From NCBI GenBank assembly GCA_030295235.1, contig AP026123.1:1364001-1428000 (forward strand): 64,000 nt of DNA, given 5' to 3'. The position numbers and the translations under genes were made by a program. Positions 57,357 to 64,000 of the stretch are shown here, piece by piece (position 1 is the stretch's first letter; the number at the start of each line of letters is the position of its first letter). Under the pieces are notes generated by a model. It did no database searches. It was not told the origin of the DNA and saw nothing but the letters and a program-made list of their open reading frames with translations. This stretch comes from Fistulifera solaris. Its lineage: Eukaryota > Bacillariophyta > Bacillariophyceae > Naviculales > Stauroneidaceae.

Positions 57357-58103
57357 TCTACTATTGTTGTCGAAGATTGATTACAATTCTCCTATTTTGA
57401 TCTATTATCTAGACTACTATCCCTTCTTGCTTCCCCGTTCAGCTAAAGGGAAGACAGGCACATTCGGAGGCTGTGGAGGAATCCAGAGAATCGCAAAGAA
57501 AAATGGCCAGAATTTTTAGGCTTGGTAAAATGGCTGTTTCGTGAAAAGGACAACGTCCTTTACTAAAACAGAAACAATTCTATTCTATACAACAACGCTT
57601 TGGGTACTCTTGCAAAACTATGTTGTAGAACAAGGATCTAGCGCTCGATCCTTGTCGTAAAGTCGAATGCGCCTCCGCAATGTTTCACTTCGTTTTTGAC
57701 TATAGCCGCAAGTGTTGTCCGTTTTCGCCAGGACTGGATTTTAGTCATGAAACAAAAATTCCTATAGCTCCCTTTTGTGATCTCCATGCGACGGTGACCT
57801 TTTCTTTAAGATTAAGTTTCCAAAATTAGTTATCACTAGGAGCAACTCCGCTCGATCATCCTCGTGTCAAAAATCGCCGTTGATTAGGTAACTGGAAATC
57901 GTGATCGTGCCAAGATTTTACTCTAGTCACAAAGTGTGTCGTTTGAGTACCGTAGTTGGCGGAGTGTATATCCATTAAAGTACCCACGTTTCGGCGAGGT
58001 GTTTTTATTCGACAAAGATGACAACGATGATGATGAGAATGTTCATTATTATTTATGTGCTGTTCTTCTTTTTCTTTCGTGTAAATTGTTTTCTCCTTGC
58101 AAG
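57357..58103. other. Intergenic with two hairpin-forming inverted repeats
   Basis: An imperfect inverted repeat spans 57534-57571, with arms CTGTTTCGTGAAAAGGAC and GTCCTTTACTAAAACAG around AAC. A second hairpin is CAAGGATC (57631-57638) and GATCCTTG (57647-57654), 8-bp perfect arms. No gene is seen before the carboxypeptidase start at 58104. The frame upstream of 58104 (back to 57936) is probably 5' UTR. Confidence 0.45.
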
Positions 58104-59775
58104 ATGTTAAACGCTTACAACACGCTCCTCTTGTCGCTCGTCGGTTGCAGTCTTCTCTTGCCGACAACTACGGCTTGTATGGACGCGGCCGATCGCGTGA
58201 CCCATCTTCCCGGATGGAATCAACCGTTGCCAAGTGCCTGGTATTCTGGCTTTCTCGATTATGAGTTTCAGGGACACACGATTCATACACACTATATACT
58301 CGTGGAAGCAGAAGATTTGGGCGAAGACAAGGTAAAACCATTGATTTATTGGACCAACGGGGGACCGGGAGCGAGTAGTTTGTTTGGCCTCATGACCGAG
58401 TTAGGTCCGTTGCTGTTTTCGGATGACTCGTTGTCGGGTCATGATGACATCCCGAAACCAATGTACAATCCCAACAGCTGGACGCGTCTCGGAACATTGC
58501 TCATTGTTGATCAACCCGCTCCGATTGGGTTCAGTTATTGCGATGACGATGTGATGGGGCGCAATTGTTTGTCGTGGACCGATGAGCTTGCGGCGGAAAA
58601 CACACACGCGGCGCTGCGGGCATTTTTCGACAAATATCCGTGTTATCAAGAATTGGATTTTTATCTGACAGGGGAATCGTACGGAGGGATTTACGGTGCG
58701 TGCGTCAGAAGGAAAAAGTTGGACGATTACTGGTACTTGCTGAGTATCACCTCACGAACCCTTTTCATTCCCAACAGTACCGACACTAGCGCGTTCTATT
58801 TTAGAGGACAAGACGTCGAACTTCAATCTCAAAGGGTTTGCCGTAGGAGATGGCTGTTTGGGGACACAAACGGGAATTTGTCCCGATTTAGGAGGGACGG
58901 GTTTCGATGCGTGGAAAGTGCTCTTTTGTTCGGACATGGCCAGATTCCTATTGCTACCTTTCAAGAATTTATGCGGGCCTGTGCACCCCATCAGACGGGC
59001 AATTGGGCGCTGCAGACTCCGGACAATCCCGCTTGTCAAAAAGTTGTCAAAGACATTGAGGTCCAAGCGGGAGGATACTACGAATACAATCTTTACGACG
59101 ATTGCACGTACCGCAATGGTATTCTCGCGGGAGCGGTCAACGATTATGCCTGTGGAGGGGATATGGTAATGGAAGCTTACTTCCAACATCCCGAAGTCCT
59201 AGAAGCCTTTCACGTTCCGAACAACTACTACAGTGTTGACAACGCCGTTGGCTTTGATTACACGCCCACGGAAAAGGATTTGCGACCCTTTTACAAGTCA
59301 CTCACATACGACAATCGGCTCCGCGATGAGTCTTCTCAAATTCGCGTCTTGATTTACAACGGGGACGCGGATCCTGCCATTACGAGTTTGGCAGCACAAA
59401 ACTGGACCTGGCATTTGGATTTACCGGAAATTGAAAGCTGGCGGCCTTGGACGGTCGATAGTTGCCGTCGCGTGGGCGGATACGTGACACGATACGAGGG
59501 TAGTTTTGACTTTTGACCATTCGGGGTGCGGGTCATATGGTAGGTGCTATTCAAATGATGATAAATGTTGTTTGCATATCACGAAACCATATCCTAATTT
59601 TCGATTCCTTTGAATGACTGGATTTCGTGTTTAGGTCCCCACATACAAGTCTGATGCTACATTTGCTTTCATCAGCGCATGGATCAATAACGAAGACTAT
59701 CCATTGTATGACAAGGATTGCGTTAGCCCTGAATTTCAACGGGTCAAAGAAGTAGTCTCTGTACAGCCAAAGTAA
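58104..59775 (+). CDS. Serine carboxypeptidase, S10 family
   Basis: Exons 58104-58695, 58778-59539 and 59635-59775, with introns of 82 and 95 bp, give 498 residues after two one-base frame changes near 58925 and 59512 (both T runs). The signal peptide is MLNAYNTLLLSLVGCSLLLP then TTTACM. The oxyanion/substrate part reads WTNGGPGASSLFGLMTELGP, the nucleophile lies in GESYGGIYVPTLAR (restored by splicing), the acid in YNGDADPAI, and the His in TIRGAGHMVPTYK. All three catalytic residues are present, so an active vacuolar or secreted carboxypeptidase is likely. The start at 58104 is the first Met with a good signal peptide; the upstream open frame is not needed. Confidence 0.92.
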
Positions 59776-60158
59776 TGACGACGACCACGATTTGCTAATC
59801 AGTCAATTTGTTCGAATACTTTCTTGATAGTATTGGTAAAGTGGCCATAGCTAAGATATTTTTTGTTAATGATTATATGACGAATAAATCAGCGAATCAA
59901 TCTTTTTTTAGATTTTCCTAGAGACCCGAAAGCCCCTGACACTTAACCTTAGTTTTTTTTTGAACTTCAGTTTCTCGTTGAAGGCGAGCCACGCGCAAGC
60001 CGACGTGACATGCTGGCGCGCGCCTCGTCCGCTTTCGCGGTTGAATGAGATGCTGCGCGGTCCTTGAACGACAAAAACAAAAGGACGAGTTTGATTTTGA
60101 ATTGAATTCAGATCCCCTCCAATAAAACCAAGTTTAACATCATTATTCAACATTTAGA

Positions 60159-61125
60159 ATGAAGCGCTTACTAACAATTGCCCTCGCAGCATATCCGGTG
60201 GTGTTTGTATTCGGGTTTGCGCCAAACCTCCCTCCAACGACCCGGTCGACCGTGCGATTGCAAGAATCGAAGGTAAGAGAAAGCAAAGCGCATCGGTGAA
60301 CCCTTCCTACGGATAACTCACGGAACTTGAAAATTCACTCGACCTCTGAAACGAATTGCGTGTCACAGAAAGATCTCGAGACTCTCGCGAACGAATTGAA
60401 CCCTATCATTGGCTTCTACGATCCGATCGGCATTTCGAACAATTTCTTTTGGGATTTAACTGTCGACGAGACGATCGGTTGGCTGCGAGAATCGGAAATC
60501 AAGCACGGTCGGGTAGCCATGGCTGCATGTGTCGGATATTGTGTGCAGAGCGTTTACACGTGGCCCTTCGACAACACATTGTCGGGGAAGCCGTTCCCCT
60601 CGACGACGCTGAGTCCTCCGGAACAGTGGGATGCACTTCCGTTGGGCGCCAAAGTACAGATTTTGCTCTTTATTGGATTTCTAGAGTTCTATGCCGAACT
60701 GTCGCCGCCGCGTCCGGGTGCGCTTCCACATTACACCAAAGGCGGCATCCCAGGAAAGTACCCAACCTTTGACGGCGTCCCACATCCTGTTCCATTCAAC
60801 TTGTACGATCCATTCGGTTTTTCATCCGAAAGAACCAAGGAAGAAAAAAGCTAGAGGCTTACTTTGTGAGATCAACAATGGTCGTCTAGGTAAGTGTTGG
60901 GTGTTATCAATGTTATGGCGAGCCGAGTCTTGCATTGACTAACTCGCACATGTTCTTCGGAATTTCGTAGCCATGATCGGTATAATGTCGGTCCTTTGCG
61001 AGTCAAAAATTCCAGGATCCATTCCAGCGCTCAAAGGATTAGTGAAACCCTATGCGGGACAAGTCATGGCTCCATTTGAGGGGGACTCCGTTTTACCCCA
61101 TATCAGATCTGGGCTGTATCTTTGA
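60159..61125 (+). CDS. Fucoxanthin-chlorophyll a/c binding protein (LHC superfamily), copy 1
   Basis: Three exons (60159-60272, 60369-60889, 60971-61125) give 262 residues after a one-base change in an A run near 60847. The presequence MKRLLTIALAAYPVVFVFG is followed by FAPN, the ASAFAP-type plastid motif. Mature sequence: GFYDPIGISN, helix 1 with ESEIKHGRVAMAACVGYCVQ (ExxHxR chlorophyll site), SPPEQWDAL, helix 2 (QILLFIGFLEFYAE), HYTKGGIPGKYP, NLYDPFGF and, after the last splice, EINNGRLAMIGIMSV (helix 3, ExxNxR). It is a thylakoid antenna protein. The subgroup (Lhcf, Lhcr or Lhcx) cannot be fixed by eye. It is followed by a paralogue in the same orientation. Confidence 0.93.
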
Positions 61126-61248
61126 GGGGCTTTGCAGTAGTTCTTGAGTGAACACACAGAACTAAATAGCACTCATTAAGGTCGTAAAACACCGATTTGT
61201 AACAAAGTGACGTCCGAGTGCTGTAGATCCAATAAGTGGATGATGTCG

Positions 61249-61545
61249 AAATTAGCAATATCCGGGTACCCCTGCAGAGATAAATTTCCTACGGCGGCTA
61301 CGTGAAATACGCCTAGACATTGGAAGCGTCGTATCTTTGTGCTGTATCATGTTTACACTGTCAATCAAAAAGTCGAATATGGCTTCGTGGCTTGCATTAG
61401 CGATGTTGGGCAACGTCTTGTTGACGTTGGTGTCCAAAAGACGCGAAAAATGGTGTGTTCGAAATTGGACAGATATCCGGGTTTCCCTCTGTCGATAAAT
61501 TTCCCTACGAGAGCTACGTGAAATCCACGTAGGCGACCCGAAAGC
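61249..61545. repeat. Pair of ~80-bp direct repeats upstream of the second FCP gene
   Basis: The two copies lie at about 61249-61328 and 61465-61545 and share ATATCCGGGT, CGATAAATTTCC-CTACG, and GGCTACGTGAAAT (the first copy reads GAGATAAATTTCCTACGG, the second CGATAAATTTCCCTACGA). They are separated by about 135 bp of unique sequence. They probably include promoter elements of the FCP gene that starts at 61679. No similar pair was seen before the first FCP gene. Confidence 0.6.
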
Positions 61546-61678
61546 ATTGGTATTATTTTGGCGGGCTTCATCGTTTTTCACTCCACTTTTGCTTTCGCCG
61601 ACAAAGCCAATATTTGCGAATAGTATACCAGTACAGATATCACATCTTCTTTCAACTTTCTTATCTAAGAAAACGAAT

Positions 61679-62541
61679 ATGCTGACAAGAAACCTAATAG
61701 CAGCCCTTCTATTGACACCCGTATTGGCATTCATCGGTGATTTCTCCTCCAGCCGACCCGCGACGCGCTTGTGCGAAACCAAGGTACGACTTATCGTTGC
61801 ATGTTCCGTCTATCTAGGATCGTCTTTCTCACCAAATTACAGGCGGATTTGGAAGCGCTCGCGAAACAATTAAATCCTTCAATTGGTTTCTTTGATCCGT
61901 TGGGCTTGGCGAGTGACACCTTTCTGCTTCAAAGCAATGAAGCCACCATCGGTTGGCTTCGTCATTCGGAAATCAAACACGGGCGCGTGGCCATGGCAGC
62001 ATTTGTCGGATATTGCGTACAAAGTGTCTATCATTTTCCCTGGGCGCTGACACTGGATCGACAGTCCTATCCTTCGGTCAACTTGAGTCCACCGGAACAG
62101 TGGGACGCGCTGCCGACCGCGGGCAAATTGCAAATTCTGATTTTTGTGGGATTTTTGGAATTTTTTCTCGGAAGCGGCTCAGCCCGTGCACTACACGAAA
62201 GGTGGAAAGCCGGGAGAATTTCCTCCTTTCCTGGGATCGAAATTAATTCCGCATCCTGTGCCGCTGAATCTCTATGATCCCTTCGGTCAAGCCGCGTCCA
62301 TGGACGAAGAGAAGAAGGCCATTCGATTGCGAGCCGAAATCAACAATGGACGATTAGGTACGTTGAAAAGAGTATTCTGAAGACAAGTGATTGTCAAGGC
62401 GGTCTAATATATCCAATCTGATAATTTACAGCCATGATAGGGATCATGGGCTTTCTGACGGAACAGAAAATCCCAGGCTCTGTGCCTCTGCTCACGGGTA
62501 TTGTCAAACCATACGCGGGAGAAGTCATGTCGCCATTCTAA
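61679..62541 (+). CDS. Fucoxanthin-chlorophyll a/c binding protein (LHC superfamily), copy 2
   Basis: Three exons (61679-61783, 61843-62357, 62432-62541) give 242 residues after a one-base change in a T run near 62164. The presequence MLTRNLIAALLLTPVLA ends before FIGDF (LA/F plastid cleavage). The mature protein matches copy 1 in all landmarks: GFFDPLGLAS, SEIKHGRVAMAAFVGYCVQ, SPPEQWDAL, HYTKGGKPGEFP, NLYDPFGQ, AEINNGRLAMIGIMGF and a shorter end (KPYAGEVMSPF). Intron positions are the same as in copy 1, so they are tandem duplicates. Copy 1 has about 15 extra C-terminal residues. It functions in light harvesting in the thylakoid membrane. Confidence 0.93.
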
Positions 62542-62663
62542 ATTTACGATGTCGTAGCATTCTAGTGAATGAGAATCGGTGGCGAGCTATAATAAGTTTG
62601 TTGTAAAGAGTAAACTATCTGTTGAACCGGAACCAGACTCGTGCGAATCGTAACTCTACAGCG

Positions 62664-63765
62664 TCACAACTCGAAACGAGCGCTTCTCTCTTTCAATCCA
62701 TCTTTATGCAAAATGCGAACACTTTCTATTATGATTGGTTGTCCTGTCTGTCGTAGTTGTTGCAGGATGTCGGCCCCACTCACAATTTTCCCCGGACAAG
62801 CAAAGCGTCCTCCATCTTCATAGCCCAGCATAGGAAACAACAAAGTAGGTCCTCGTCCGACCAATCCAAAGGTGTTTTCTCGACAGGGTGCTACGGGTGA
62901 TAGCTCTTCGAACCAAAGTGGTTCACTTCCGTACCCCGCCGTGGCGTATTGACGTTGCAGGGACGAGTGTATCTGTTTCGATGCGCTATGTGGCTCTCCG
63001 CCCGTCACGGCTGGACCTCGATCCGTATTTTTGTATTGCAACGAAGTTCCATCGTACAAGCCGTCGTCGACTAGTTGTAAGAAAGTCCAAATCATATGCG
63101 GCATATCCGCAAAGTCGGTGAACTCAACACGCAGAGACGAATGATCGTGTAGCGTGAGTTCCAACGCGTACGGCGGTACACCGAGCCATTGCACGCATTG
63201 CGCAGCATTCCTCCGCGTGATTGCTGCTTGTAATCGAACCACATCACTCATATCATGACCGTCTGTTGACGCGAGAGATCGCACTTCATCGATTTTCTGT
63301 TGGACCAAAGATCGCGACAAATCGAGCTGCTGTCGCAATGATTCCACTTCTTGTTGCGCTACTCGCTGCACTTGTCGGACTTGTACCGTGCTAGAGCCTA
63401 GTTCACGTTGCAATCGTTTCACTTGTTCGCTTAATTTTAGAATCCTTTCGTCGTAGGCGTCATTTTGCTGCGATACTTTCGACAATTGTTCTCGATTGAG
63501 GTCCAGTTGGTGCTGCAATTCTTCGTTTTGACTCGTTAGTACCGTCTGTGTTTCTAGAAAACGCACCGCATCTTCCCTGACATGCTTGTTCGATAGCTTC
63601 TGCGTGCGTTTCCTGGAGAGACCGAATGGTTTGATTGTGTTGGTGTTCCTTGTCGATCAAGAAAGTGGCGCATTGATTATGAAATAGTTTTACAAAGATG
63701 GAGTAGCCCGCGATTACCGATACTCCCGCTGTTAAAAAATGTGTTGCAGTAGATTTTGACAGCAT
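62664..63765 (-). CDS. Membrane-anchored coiled-coil protein with degenerate cyclophilin-like domain
   Basis: The start is 63765 (MLSKSTATHFLTAGVSVIAG), opening with a hydrophobic segment (FLTAGVSVIAGYSIFVKLF) that fits a membrane anchor. A one-base change near 63578 leads into REDAVRFLETQTVLTSQ; corrected length 366 residues. A coiled coil of about 110 residues follows (EELQHQLDLNREQLSKVSQQ ...). The C-terminal ~170 residues look like a cyclophilin fold: FLQLVDDGLYDGTSLQYKN, VTGGEP, NTFGLVGRGPTLLF, and GKIVSGADILQQLRQTG. The catalytic Arg and Phe of FHRxxPGF are replaced by LQYKN, so prolyl isomerase activity is doubtful. Such cyclophilin-like proteins in diatoms are often secretory. Cellular site is unknown. 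Confidence 0.7.
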
Positions 63766-63789
63766 ATCATTTAAGAAAACGAAAAGCAA

Positions 63790-64000
63790 TTTGTATTTAT
63801 GAAGAGAAGTAATGAAACATGCAATAATGCGTTGATCTCATTGTTTTTGGGTTTTTACGGGACTGAAATTAAGTTGAGTCGTCACAGAAAGTCGAATACA
63901 GTTAGAACAATAGATAGTTTGAATACTCGCATTTTGTGTACCTTCTCTGTCACAGCGTGAAAGATTCTTGCGCGAGACCGACGAACGACCGACGCACCGC
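63790..64000. other. Terminal intergenic, nothing recognised
   Basis: The final 210 bp hold no ORF or motif that I can support. They may be the promoter region of the minus-strand cyclophilin-like gene. Confidence 0.4.

Noticed and set aside
57534-57660. tRNA or small structured RNA gene
   Set aside because: Stems are present but no cloverleaf, no A/B box pattern and no CCA-side pairing were seen.
60890-60970. Separate gene starting after the FCP copy 1 stop at 60854
   Set aside because: The downstream segment encodes the missing third helix of the same FCP (EINNGRLAMIGIM) after a normal intron, so it is part of the gene.
3425-63765. Programmed ribosomal frameshifting or mass pseudogenisation as cause of the frame changes
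   Set aside because: The breaks occur in unrelated essential genes, without slippery-site or pseudoknot patterns, in both directions and often at base runs, and the downstream parts remain conserved.
1-64000. Retroelement, viral or toxin remnants
   Set aside because: No reverse transcriptase, integrase, capsid, envelope, LTR pair or toxin-like domain was noticed in any listed frame.
20132-64000. Metabolic gene cluster linking PPDK, PGAM, FCPs and CPP1
   Set aside because: They are far apart, on both strands and separated by unrelated genes; chance co-location is the simplest view.

Overview
The window is nuclear DNA of a photosynthetic stramenopile, almost certainly a diatom and most like Phaeodactylum tricornutum (the species is inference). 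Support comes from two fucoxanthin-chlorophyll a/c (FCP) antenna genes, several signal-plus-transit presequences with an ASAFAP-type Phe at the cleavage point, short GT-AG introns (about 50-140 bp), compact gene spacing on both strands, and CRE-type TGACGT promoter motifs like those known from diatom CO2-responsive genes. No tRNA, rRNA, CRISPR, prophage or retroelement was seen.

Layout. 0-7.5 kb: end of a PDZ membrane protein, a degenerate ~220-bp repeat, aspartoacylase, an ankyrin protein, a secreted EF-hand/GPI-like protein and a small unknown. 7.5-16.5 kb: Hsp110, CYP51 sterol demethylase, plastid-targeted phosphoglycerate mutase, a palindrome-rich satellite-like array, PXMP4-type peroxisomal membrane protein and the splicing factor SPF27. 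16.8-24.4 kb: NatB subunit NAA25, pyruvate phosphate dikinase and a 231-bp tandem array. 24.5-37.7 kb: an IBB/ARM importin-like protein, SPT6, an EGF/mucin-like membrane protein, a DUF3128-like protein and two unknowns. 38-46 kb: a ~290-bp repeat array, a two-pore K+ channel, TAF11, a Qc-SNARE, a CPP1-like plastid protein and STRAP. 46-57 kb: a C2CD5-like protein, REI1/ZNF622, a PA-TM-RING protein, a small MITE, an HhH protein and an ASCC2/CUE protein. 57-64 kb: GAGTCTGC repeats, a serine carboxypeptidase, two tandem FCP genes and a membrane-anchored cyclophilin-like protein.

The genes are mostly unrelated housekeeping functions: transcription and splicing (SPT6, TAF11, SPF27), translation and ribosome quality control (REI1, ASCC2, NAA25), trafficking (SNARE, RING, C2CD5) and plastid carbon and light metabolism (PGAM, PPDK, FCPs, CPP1). 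There is no operon-like pathway cluster. Many neighbours are divergently transcribed, and two of the tandem arrays lie inside divergent intergenic regions.

A striking property of the sequence is that about 21 otherwise intact conserved genes or gene parts switch frame by exactly one base, often at a mononucleotide run, and each gene becomes an exact multiple of three once that base is allowed for. I read these as consensus errors of the assembly rather than gene decay. CDS spans below therefore cover the whole recognisable gene, with exons and frame changes described in the evidence. All names come from reading the protein sequence; no search was run.
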